This document shows positions 29,801 through 36,700 of a stretch of DNA of 46,875 bases, in pieces. This DNA is from Deltaproteobacteria bacterium (GTDB lineage: Bacteria; Myxococcota_A; Polyangia; Haliangiales; Haliangiaceae). The notes under the pieces are model-generated. The model saw only the letters and a list, made by a program, of their open reading frames with translations. It had not been told where the DNA came from and did no database searches. The DNA lies in the NCBI GenBank assembly GCA_025353585.1, contig JANXOM010000335.1, positions 1-46,875 of the forward strand, in the 5' to 3' direction. The translations under genes were made by a program, and so were the position numbers. Positions within the stretch are counted from its first letter, which is position 1. The number at the start of each line of letters is the position of its first letter.

Positions 29801-32589
29801 GCGCGCTCGAGATCGCCGAGGCGCTTGTTCGCGATCCGAGCGAGCTCGCGCAAGAGGCGCAGCTGGCCGTCGCGCGAGACCTCCGGCGGGCGTGCCCCAC
29901 CCGGGAGGTGCCCCTCGAACGTCGCGATCACCTCGCGCCACTGATCCGGCTCGCCGGCGAGGCGCAGGATCTCGGAGAACAGCTCGTCGCTCTCCGGCGC
30001 GAGATCGAACGCGCGCACGGTCCACAGGAACGCGAGGTTGCGCGAGCTGAGGCGCTGCTCGCAGAGCTGACGGATCTGCGCGATCTTCTCGAGGCGCGAC
30101 GCGGTGTCCGGCGCGGCCTGGAGGCCGATCTCGAGCACCGCGATGAGCCGCGCCCACTTCTCCTGCCTGGCGTAGATCGGCGCGAGGGCCGTGGCCGCGC
30201 CGACGTGCTGCGGGTCGACCGCGAGCACGCGCTCCCACACCTGACGCGCGCGCTCGAGCGCCGGCGCCGCCGCGGCATCCTTCGCCGCGTCCGCGCGCTT
30301 CTGCGCCAGCTGGGCCGCGCGCTCCACGAGCGGGATGCGGGAGCCGCGCGCCTCGATGCGGTCGGCGATGCCGAGGAGCGCCTCGACGAGCTCGTCTTCC
30401 TGGCCGAGCTTGGCGTAGAGCCGCTCGAGGCCCGCGAAGTCGCCCGCCGTCGCGTAGAGCTCGCGCAGCGTGCGCAGCGCCTTCGCGTGATTCGGCTCCA
30501 GGTCGAGGATCTGCTGCCACGCCGCGGCCGCTTGCTGCGGCGCCATCACGCGGTCGGCGTAGATCGCGCCGAGCTTCTCGAGCAGCGTGACCGCCTCCTT
30601 GCTCGTGCCCGCCCCGGCGACCTGGCGCTCGAGGATCTCGGCGAGGGCGAGGTAGCGCTTCTCGCGCTCGTACAACGCGGCGAGCGCAGCGAGGGTCTCA
30701 CCGACCGGCTCGCGGCCGGCCTCCGCGAGCACCACGTTGTGGATCTCGATCGCGAGCTTCGTGTCGCCGAGGCGCTCGGCCGCGAGCCGCGCCATCTCGC
30801 CCTGCTTCGCGCGGCGCTCGGCCTCGGGGAGCACGGCGGCCTCGCGCGCGAGCACGTCGACGAGCTGCCGCCACTGCCGCCGGCGCGTGTAGATGTCCTT
30901 GAGGCGGGTGAGCGCGTCCGGATCGCCCGGCGCGAGCTCGAGGATGCGCTCGAGCGGCTTGATGGCGTTCGCGAAGTTGCCGAAGCGATCGGCCCACAGA
31001 TCCGCGATCTCGCGGAGCAGCGCCACGCGATCGGCGTCCGCCACGCCGGCGGCCTCGGACTTGCGCGCGAGGAGGGCGATCACGTCGTTCCAGCGACCGA
31101 GCGCGCGGTACTTGCCGGCGAGCTCGTCCGTGGCCCGCCGATTGTCCGGGTCGAGCTTGAGGATCGCGTTGTAGGTGTTGATCACCATCACGTCGAGCCG
31201 CAGCCGATCGCGATAGATCTCGACGACGTCGAACATGCGCGTGACGCGGCCGGCGACGTCCGCCTCCGGCACGCGCTCGATCTCGTCCTTCATGAGATCG
31301 AGGAGCGCGTTCCACTTCTCGGTCTTGCGATAGAGCCGCGCGAGCGCGCTGCGGGCGTCCTGCGAGCTCGGGTCGGCGCGCAGGTGCTGCTTCCACGCTT
31401 CGATCGCCTTCTCGGGGTTCTGCTGCGTCTCGGACAGCTCGGCGATCTCGCGCGAGATCGGACGCGCGCGCCCCCCGGCCGTGCGCGCCGAGTCGGCGGC
31501 GGAGGACGGCGCGGCGGGCACCGGGCCACTCTTCTCGACGGACTTGAGCAGCGCGAGGAGCTTCGGCGTCTCGCCCTTGGCCGGGTAGTACTCGCGATAG
31601 AAGTCGAGCGCGGCGGCGTGCGCGGGCTCGACCTTGCGGACGCGGCGGAAGTACTCCTCGGCTTGCTCGACATCGCCGACGTGCTTCCACAGCGTCATCG
31701 CGATCTGCACGAGCATCCCGAGGTCTTCGCCGCCCGTCTTGTTCGCCTTGAGCGCGGCCTGGTACTGCGCGATCAGCGCGGGCCAGTCGCTCGCGCCGGA
31801 CGCGACCTCGCTCACCGAGCGCAGCGCCTGCGGCTGGCCGGGGTCGAGCACGAGCACGCGCTGGATCGCGATGTTCGCGCGCGCGGCGTCGCCGAGCTGA
31901 TCGCGGGCGACGGCGGCGAGGCCGAGGAGCGCGCTGACCTTGTCGGTCGTGGCAGCGGCGGACTCGGCGCGCGCGGCGAGGAGCGCGGCGAGCTCGGGCC
32001 AGCGCTGCTGGCGGCGCAGCAAGCGGGCGAGGTGGAACGCGGCCTTGCCATTCTTCGGATCGACGTCGAGCGCCGTGCGCAGGTGCGCCTCGGCCTCGGG
32101 CGCGGCCGGCGCGAAGCGAACGAAGGCCTCGGCGGCGGACACGAAGAGCCCGGTCTTGAGGCCGCGATCCGTCGACGCGATCGCCTCGGAGACGAACTTC
32201 GCGGCGAACTTCTGCCAGTTGCCCTCGGAGAGCGCGATCTCCGCGTTCGCTTCCTGCGCCATCGTGTCGTCCGGACGCAGGCGCAGGACCTCGCCGAACG
32301 CCGCGCGCGCGGCCGCGACGTCGAGCAGATCGCTGTCGAGGATCATGCCCTTCTCGAGCAGCAGATCGACCTGGCGCTCGACGTCGCCCGTGGTCGCGAG
32401 CTCGACGTCGAGGAGATGGACGACGGCGTCGGGCCGCCCGCGACTCGCAAGCGTCTTGCGCGCGTTCGCGAACAGCGTCGCGCGCGTATCGGGCGGCGTG
32501 TGCCGCGCGGCGGCGACGAGCGCCTCGAGCGCCTGCGCGTCGTCGGGGTCGTGCTCGAGAACGGCAAGAAGCGCGGGCAGTTCGGCCAT
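20860..32589 (-). CDS. giant TPR protein, 3909 residues
   Basis: A 3909-residue protein made almost entirely of tetratricopeptide-like helical hairpins. The recurring unit reads roughly A-W--VL--DP----AL--L--LY---G-W--L---LE-R, often followed by a second helix pair starting with LLL/EIA. No signal peptide, membrane segment or enzyme motif is seen, so it is probably a cytoplasmic scaffold. The upstream TTG at 32595 is less likely than the ATG at 32589; a TTGTGT-17-TAGCAT promoter ends 11 bases before this ATG. Codon use matches neighbours. Two low-complexity inserts interrupt the repeat pattern in loops: an 18-residue tandem pair at about residues 1829-1864, and a Ser/Pro/Gly stretch near 1445-1465. 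Partner and role are unknown; large TPR proteins are common in myxobacteria. Confidence 0.85.
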   Translation of the reverse strand: MAELPALLAVLEHDPDDAQALEALVAAARHTPPDTRATLFANARKTLASRGRPDAVVHLLDVELATTGDVERQVDLLLEKGMILDSDLLDVAAARAAFGEVLRLRPDDTMAQEANAEIALSEGNWQKFAAKFVSEAIASTDRGLKTGLFVSAAEAFVRFAPAAPEAEAHLRTALDVDPKNGKAAFHLARLLRRQQRWPELAALLAARAESAAATTDKVSALLGLAAVARDQLGDAARANIAIQRVLVLDPGQPQALRSVSEVASGASDWPALIAQYQAALKANKTGGEDLGMLVQIAMTLWKHVGDVEQAEEYFRRVRKVEPAHAAALDFYREYYPAKGETPKLLALLKSVEKSGPVPAAPSSAADSARTAGGRARPISREIAELSETQQNPEKAIEAWKQHLRADPSSQDARSALARLYRKTEKWNALLDLMKDEIERVPEADVAGRVTRMFDVVEIYRDRLRLDVMVINTYNAILKLDPDNRRATDELAGKYRALGRWNDVIALLARKSEAAGVADADRVALLREIADLWADRFGNFANAIKPLERILELAPGDPDALTRLKDIYTRRRQWRQLVDVLAREAAVLPEAERRAKQGEMARLAAERLGDTKLAIEIHNVVLAEAGREPVGETLAALAALYEREKRYLALAEILERQVAGAGTSKEAVTLLEKLGAIYADRVMAPQQAAAAWQQILDLEPNHAKALRTLRELYATAGDFAGLERLYAKLGQEDELVEALLGIADRIEARGSRIPLVERAAQLAQKRADAAKDAAAAPALERARQVWERVLAVDPQHVGAATALAPIYARQEKWARLIAVLEIGLQAAPDTASRLEKIAQIRQLCEQRLSSRNLAFLWTVRAFDLAPESDELFSEILRLAGEPDQWREVIATFEGHLPGGARPPEVSRDGQLRLLRELARIANKRLGDLERARDYHRRVLLLAPDDEDAEAALEDLAAQLTDWPELLASYRRRAARETDATGRASLLLEIAALQEQKLADLDGAAAAYHEALGAGPGNLRALRAVARIEEARGDWESLSDVLVQELAQTPLASEPGGGNGGQARFDLLMRVGKLEEGSLERPARALVFYRDALAIPTAGGHVRPTAIAALTKLVLPERRGGGAPKTIDPTAKEPIGGVERVAAARLLLPHLEAGKLVADQARALEVLRGAADASPADRTELDRQLMRLYHTDLGDPAAAWEAGLRVLVADPSDADVRSALGVLAGQLGRDGEWAKQLAAALASLRAGHAAPGTVRAVATELARVSGERLADRAAAERAWLVVLEVEPDAADAFDALTAGYRAEERFEDLRALLERRAAVTVDDGVRRAVLLEIAILEEDLLGDAGRASAAHRRVLELEPGYVPSYLALDRLYTATGKWAELEELLARQIDHTPAAAAQTELGYRRGELFAHRLGDKSRAVDLLEEVIGRARSHADARELLEELLTTTAPARTGSSPESAAPLTGGSASSDTAMRIARLLEPLYEHDKLWKDLVGVLRVQRTLVSGPEAVELLARVASIEEVELGGAGHAFEAWIEVLTLDPTHERARVELSRLAPWLSRWPEAIVAIEAAAAATPATDIVTRTALLGDLALYYDTQTGDAPRAIAAYQRLLEADPTNPSTIRRAGSALARLYEEARAWPELRAVMRKQAEWAEDPSQRRTLLARVAVLEEDKLADRAAAITTWRDVLADQPADAGALHALERLYQATERWRDLIDILRRKVEAIVATAPPALDIQVARGSVPVLAADDPKALLGRIAEVHEVMLEEPEEAIAAYLEILDLGDRQGRSLHGAHALGELARLYREGGRHADLLDILERQLAAAPAPAEHLAGDRTAPPFGGAQREGALALDRTAPPSGGAEREGALALEVEIARLLAGPLGRPVDALERWASVLQNAPAGDPAATAALAAREAALDDLDLRAMAADLLHPHYDLTGQDERLAGLHARLAEWTDDPSAKLRALAEVVRLREHRLGDIAGAFDAQLRALRVAASEPELAHAVSETERLAGDLGREGDLIDAYRDVAPHVLDAEIQRRLYLDVADLARAIRRDLALARDYYQKVLDAQPDDGRALAALESIYRETTDDARLVEVLLRQAELASGDVDDRVAALVEAAGLYAKLGRTDDAIATWEQVLAVAPERRDAVDALEPLYRTQGRWPDVVDLYERRLGFATSNDEAVGLRVQLGAIHETQMRDVESAIDNYSAALSGDARNPEALAALERYLGDPDVRAAAAEVLEPIYVGQHRWTDLIRVYEAKLEAASEPRERLRLTRFVARLYEEQLEDFEHASHWFARVFREAPADPNVRDQLQRLASIVDNWGFVAQTYQMYLDEQPGDSPEIREVAIAAAAIYDRRLGDTDHAYLAYRRALAIEPTEIRSDASGVIAFLDERELVRRLEELLGRAQKWSELVAVYEDVIARADDELRRDALVKRARLLERGLDDLPRAIDAWREVVVATEDSDVVAYREAVSELERLYRARSQWHDLVDLFESRLARAQDPTDTADLRLRLAELLETQLADIPAALDQYEHVIAERRLWERAVAALERLVVHEAHRERIAELLEPVYREQDWWQKLVVILDAKLAYVRDPVDQVLVLHEIAELHERRGGALDLALTALARAWRIDVTDDESLTKLLSLSGRLDAWDEAVYALEGGAPTAPNSDLAAGLWARAAEIHETRRGDGARAIAAWRKVEEARPDDVVALAALDRLLAVSGRVAELVTVVERRAELSDDASVRLVLLHRVAALYEEVLDDKPRAIAAYRNVLGVDDTDLAALDALERLYRSPDSGGTPRDLVETLERKIELTGDIAGRQQLRHAAALVYERELSDIYQAIAHLVAVLDDDAGDAAALAELDRIYGKEKMFADLLEVVDRRALLAITARDRADLAYRAAHLVETELRDPDAAIPRYGAVLQVLPGHAPARAALEQLMAAGASDEQVRAVAPVLERLYRTDRDAAGLIRVYERRLAAGVGQDPVARRADWTALAEVHENLAQQPAAAFAVWARALAAEPDDVDLLAPLQRIADGQSLWSELAGILDARLAPTAQPLPADVDQVFAMRLGAVAEDRLNDLPRAASAFERATHGPEPRSALTALERVLARSDRPAELADVLRRQADAAEDDAQTADYLYRLGDLQETTLRDVRAAVAAYREVLSLVPTHAVSRAALERLLQSAPEHRADIVDILEPLFEQDGDASRLATVIEARLTIITDPIDQASLLSRLAELAEHRLGDRNRALDAALRWLAADPSSQQALAEVDRLAERLGQWPEVATRVSAITSGSADLSPGVKVALYTFVGRVQRDRLGKLEDAAAAYRAALAIDPDELTALDPLIEILRQRGDHAALAEALRHRGRVAADVGDRRAAFAEVAQLSERAGDTAGAIAAWREVADSDDADHDALGELARIYRTLARGPGDARDALIDILGKAARVAASATDENALRVEIAQLEGDSPRAVAAWQAVLDLDPEDGPGLLALEAAHGRAGDWMAVSDLQTRRLALARTSGEKVAIHAEMARVAETKRDSLDDAIASWFAALDVDNAFAPGYAELERLLGGAERWHDLVELLERRAELYATMSDGPAEIAALARAADVWEAKLDDPDAAGEILEKILAREPGSVAALTRLSKIYERAGDWTKCKATLEQALALKPTGRDAADLFFRLGEVAREGDGDVDTAVQHYQQALRHDPAHAAAIGALEAIARDRRDGALLADMLQRRAAVETATPARVALFVELADLERKAGSNEAALAALAKAAADAPTDVRVLGPLADLYFATGRLDEAAPIYDKLAEEAKSARRMKDVARYRQRQGGILEARGDSAAAQAAYEEALRVNPTDVATMTGLGRLYFATADWEKARKIYQSLVLQNIEPDAGITKGEVYWALGRILVELGQAPKAKSMFQRGLEIEPGNAKLKDALAALD
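26997..27104. repeat. tandem 54-bp double-hairpin element inside the TPR gene
   Basis: Two adjacent 54-base units (26997-27050 and 27051-27104) differ at three positions. Each unit holds two palindromes: a perfect 10-bp arm pair AGCGCGAGGG / CCCTCGCGCT with a CA loop (its closing base falls in the previous unit boundary), and an 8-bp pair GCGCCGCC / GGCGGTGC with a 4-base loop. 54 is a multiple of three, and the frame stays open, adding DRTAPPFGGAQREGALAL and DRTAPPSGGAEREGALAL to the protein. It looks like a REP-type palindromic element that entered and duplicated in a loop between TPR helices. Confidence 0.75.
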
Positions 32590-32600
32590 CAGCAAAATCG

Positions 32601-32629
32601 ATGCTACCGACCGAGGTCACGCGACACAA
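32601..32629 (-). promoter_or_regulatory. promoter of the giant TPR gene (TTGTGT-17-TAGCAT)
   Basis: Minus-strand TTGTGT (32624-32629), a 17-base spacer and TAGCAT (32601-32606). The predicted transcript would start about 5 bases before the ATG at 32589, so the leader is nearly absent and no Shine-Dalgarno site is visible. Confidence 0.5.
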
Positions 32630-32658
32630 CGCCGGCCCGGAGGTATCGTGGAGCCGCG

Positions 32659-32967
32659 ATGGAACAGGATCCTCGGCACTCGGACAACGTCGCGCGCGGC
32701 GACGCACCGGGAGCCACGACCGCGGCGGAATCGTCACGCGCCGACGGGCGCTCGACAGACAACGCGGCGCGCGCGCTGGCGGCCGAGCGCGAGCGCACGT
32801 TCACCGGCGGTGGCGATGACAACACCGCCACAGCACCGGCCGCGGTGGCGGCTCCCGCGTCGTCGCTCGTCGCGGCCGCGACCACGCGCATCCGCGCCCT
32901 CGAGCGGCCCTCGCCGTTCGGCGTGGGGCAGTTCCCGCCGCTCCCGCTGCCGCCGGGGCGGCCATGA
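32659..32967 (+). CDS. small low-complexity protein, coupled to the TIGR02996 gene
   Basis: A 102-residue protein I do not recognise. It is Ala/Thr/Arg/Asp-rich and probably disordered, ending in a Pro-rich segment (FPPLPLPPGRP). Support for it being real: GGAG 5 bases before the ATG, GC-rich third codon positions like its neighbours, and a stop that overlaps the next ATG as ATGA at 32964-32967. Divergent from the giant TPR gene with 69 bases between starts. No function is proposed. Confidence 0.5.
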   Translation: MEQDPRHSDNVARGDAPGATTAAESSRADGRSTDNAARALAAERERTFTGGGDDNTATAPAAVAAPASSLVAAATTRIRALERPSPFGVGQFPPLPLPPGRP

Positions 32968-33713
32968 CGTCGATCCACCACGGGCGGCTGATCGACCAGA
33001 TCGTCGCCGCGCCCGACGACATGGAGCCGCGCCGCGCGTACGCCGACTCGGTGCGGGGCGTCGAGCCCGATCGCGCCGCGCTCATCGACCGCCAGCTCGC
33101 GGTCCGCGCCGCGTATCGCGCGGGCACGGCGCCGAACGAGCGAGATGTCGCGGCGGCGCGCGACCTCGTGCGCCGGTTCGGGGATCGCTGGTGCGGCCCG
33201 ATCGCGAGCGCGGTCGACAAGTACGCGTACTGGGGCGGCTTCGTCGAGGAGGTCCGCGTGACGGTGGACAGGCTCGCCGAGGCGGCGGTCGTGCTGCGCG
33301 GCTTCGCGCCGGTGCGCATGCTGACGGTGACGAAGCTCCGCGGGCGGATGCCGGAGCTCCTCGCCGAGCCGCTCCTCGCGCAGCTCGTGGTGCTCGACAT
33401 CGGCGAGAACGGGCTGGTCGATGCCGATCTCGTCGCGCTCGCGGCCTGCCCCGCCCTCGCGAAGCTCGCCGTGATCCGGGTCGCGGGCAACGTCGAGGTC
33501 GACTACCCGGGCCTGCGCGCGCTCGCGGGGCTCCCGGGCCTGCGCTTTGTCGACGGGGACGACACGCGCGTCCCGCTCCGTATCCGCACCCAGGACTGGG
33601 ACGGCGGCGCGGCCGAGGTCAACTACACCGCCGCGCAGGGCACGCTCGAGGCCGAGCTCGGCAAGCTGCCCTGGCTCGAGGCGCTGGAGCGCCCGAGCAA
33701 CCACGCGCTGTAA
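32964..33713 (+). CDS. TIGR02996 (repeat-companion) domain protein
   Basis: A 249-residue protein with an N-terminal TIGR02996-type motif at about 9-30 (LIDQIVAAPDDMEPRRAYADSV), a short domain typically found next to leucine-rich-like repeats in myxobacteria and planctomycetes (family knowledge, recognised by eye). It is followed by degenerate leucine-rich segments (about 85-200: LRGFAPVRMLTVTKL, LAQLVVLDIGENGLVDADL, LAKLAVIRVAGNVEV, LRALAGLPGLRFVDGDD). The C-terminal 45 residues are unlike anything I recognise. No signal peptide. Translation is coupled to the preceding small gene by ATGA. Convergent with the giant gene, with only 25 bases between stops. Confidence 0.75.
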   Translation: MTSIHHGRLIDQIVAAPDDMEPRRAYADSVRGVEPDRAALIDRQLAVRAAYRAGTAPNERDVAAARDLVRRFGDRWCGPIASAVDKYAYWGGFVEEVRVTVDRLAEAAVVLRGFAPVRMLTVTKLRGRMPELLAEPLLAQLVVLDIGENGLVDADLVALAACPALAKLAVIRVAGNVEVDYPGLRALAGLPGLRFVDGDDTRVPLRIRTQDWDGGAAEVNYTAAQGTLEAELGKLPWLEALERPSNHAL

Positions 33714-33722
33714 ATACTCCCG

Positions 33723-33737
33723 CCTCGGCTGGCGAGG
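33723..33737. terminator. weak hairpin between convergent genes
   Basis: CCTCG, loop GCTGG, CGAGG fills most of the 25-base gap between the two convergent stop codons. The stem is only 5 bp and there is no T-tract, so a terminator role is weakly supported. Confidence 0.25.
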
Positions 33738-33738
33738 G

Positions 33739-36700
33739 TCAGTTCGCCGGTGGCGGGGGCGCGACGACCGCCACCACGGGGGCCGCCGGCACGAAGCCCG
33801 ACTGGGCGTCGAAGCCGGGCAACGCCAGGTTGATCGCGCTCATCTGCTGCGTCGCCGAGGTCACCGAGCTGCTCGCGAAGCGGTCGTTCGGCGCGGGGAT
33901 CGTCACCCGGTGGCGCTCGTTCTTCGGGTCTTCGGCGTGCTCGACGAGCAGCTGCGCCATCACGCCGACGTCGATGATCGCCCGCTCGAACGGCGTCGTG
34001 CGGAAGTCATCCACCAGCGTCCGCGCCGCGCGCACCGTGAGCGCGTTCGTCTTCGCGACGCGCGCGATGAACGCCTCGGCCACCGTCTCGCTGCGCAGCT
34101 TCGCGATCAGCTTCTCCTGCAGCGCGAAGGCCGTCTGGAACGTCACCGTCGCCGCCTGCTCCCACGCGTGCGTCGCCTCGACCGCGGCGTCCGGGCCCGC
34201 CTTCGACTCGACCGACTTCGGCGAGAGCTGCTGCTGCTTCCATTGCGTGAACAGGGCGTCCGCCGTCTTCGGGTCGCTGCGCTCGAGCTCCGAGCGCTTC
34301 GCCATCTCGACCGGGCTCTCCCCGCCCGCCGCGCCCTCGTTCGACGCGGCGATCCGGCCCGCGTTGTTGCGGATCGAGACGCCGATGTTGCGCGAGTCGG
34401 ACGGCAGCAGCTTCGCCTGCTTGCTCGAGTCTGACTGATCGTCCTCGGTGAGCCGGTTGATCGTCGGGCCCATGCCGGCCGCGCCGAGGATGCGCAGCGA
34501 TCCGTTGTCGTCGACCGCGCCCATCAGCTCGCCGCTCGTGCCGCGGAGGCCGTTGAGGCGCATGCCCTTCGTGAGCGAGCCGACGCCGCCCTCGCCGTTC
34601 GTGTCCTGGCCGATCGACATGATGGCCTTGTCGTAGACGCCCTCCGTGCCGTCGGAGAACCGCGCGTAGAAGCGGCCATCGGTCGTCTGCTGGAGGTCGA
34701 CGATCGTGCGCGCCGACTGCTCGACGCGCCCGCCGCCGAGGACCTCGGGCGAGTACGCGCCGAGGCCGGGGACGGAGTTGCGACGGTTGTGGCCGTCCTT
34801 CAGCGTCTCCTTGACGATGATGTCGCGCATGGTGATGAGCAGCTGGCGACGCTCCTCGACCGGGGTCGTTTCGTCGTGGAGCTTGGTGAACGCCTTGAAC
34901 TCGGCCGACCCCTCGGGGAACTGGCTCGGCTTCGGGAGCCGCATGCGCCCGGCCCAGTCGCTGTTCGCGCCGCCCTGGTTGGCCTGCTCGAGGTCCCACG
35001 CGCCGGACGCGCCGGCGCCGTAGATGAGGACGTTCGGCGTCTTGCCATCGGCGGTCGGCGCGTAGTCGCCGGCGAGCAGCGTGCCGCCGAACTTCACGCG
35101 GTGCTTGTCCATCACGTCCGTGAGCGCCTTCTGCTCCTCGGGCGAGAGCTTCGTGATGTCGACCGGCGTGCCGGTCTTCGAATCGATGACCTCGCCGGTG
35201 ACGGGGTTCACCGAGCGGCCCGCGGTCGCCGGGACGAAGCGCGGATCGCGGAACGTGCCGTCGGCGTTGAAGCCGAGGCGCGTGCGGACGTCGGGCGCGA
35301 GCGTCGACGGGTCGACGAGCTTGCCGTCCGGGCCGTAGACCTTGTGCTCGAGCACGTCGACCGCGCACTTGCTCTCGGGGTCGTAGACGCGCGAGGTCTG
35401 CGGGCGCCCCTCGGCGTCGACGAGCGCCGGGCCATCGCCCTTCTGGCGCCCGCCGTGGATGCCGAGCCGCTGGCGGACGTCCTCGGGGACCTTGTCCATC
35501 GCCACGACGTTGTTGTCCTTGTCGTAGACAACCTCGGGCGTCTTGCTCGCGTCGACCTTGAACCCGCTCTGCTGGTCGACGAACGTCGTCGAGACGCGAC
35601 CGCGCTCGGCATCGAGGCGCGCGCGCACGTCATCGGGCACGTCCTTGGCCTCGACCTTGACGAACTCCTCCCGGAGGCCCGGGCGGTGGTGGTAGTAGTC
35701 GCCCGTGTGCGCGTCGATCGCGTACCCCGACGGATCGGCGATGCGGCGACCGGCGCCGGGCACGCGGGCCGGGCCGGGGCCCGACACGACATCGACGCTG
35801 CGCGCGTAGAACGACCGACCGTTCGCCGTGATGCGGTACTTAGAGCCGTCGGGCCAGCCCTGCGTGTCACCCTCGGGACGCGGCTCGATCTTCGAGACGC
35901 TCGCGTCGTATGTCGGCATGCCGGCGACGGCCGCGGAGGCCGCGACGGCGTCGCCGAAGTCGCTGGACTTCGTGAAGTCGTGCGGATCCGCCGCGAGATC
36001 GCCGGGCTGCACCGCGAGCCCGCGCATCTCGAGCTCGGACTTGTTCTGCCCCATCAGCAGTTCGCCACGGCCGGCCCACGGATCGCCGCCGTGGGAGATC
36101 GAGAGCACGGGCGGGACGCCGTTCGCCCCGGCCTCGCCCTTGGCCATCGTCGCGTAGTCGGAGGTCGCGGCCCAACCGCCGCCGACGATGATCCGGTCGA
36201 ACACCGCGCCGGTGCCATCCGCGCCGAGGGCGGCGTCGATGATCGGCCGCAGCGCCTGGTTGTGCGCCTCGCGCTGCGCGGCGAGCTCGCGACACTTCTC
36301 GCGCAGGCGCTCGCGAGCGGCCGCGCGGTCTGCGCGGACACCCTCCATCGCGGGCGCGTCGGCGCGCGCACCGGCGACGAGCTCGCGCAGCTTGCCGGAG
36401 TCGGGGCCGCCGAGGACCTCGTCGATCATCGTGAGGCGGCGCGCGGAGGCCTCGGGGCCGGTGACGCGGACCGCGTCCGCCGACATCGGCTTGCCGCCGG
36501 GGCCCGCGTGGATCGGGGCAGCCGGCGCGGCCTCGACGAGGCCCATGCCCACGACGAGGTTGTACGCGTCGCGGCGGATCTGATCGGCGCCGGCCTTGTC
36601 GCCCTTTGCCACGGCGGCGTCGAGCTGGTGCAGCGTGGTCTTCAGCTGGCCGATCTGATTGTGGTCTTCCGGCGACAGCTCCGTGGACTGCGAGCCCTCG

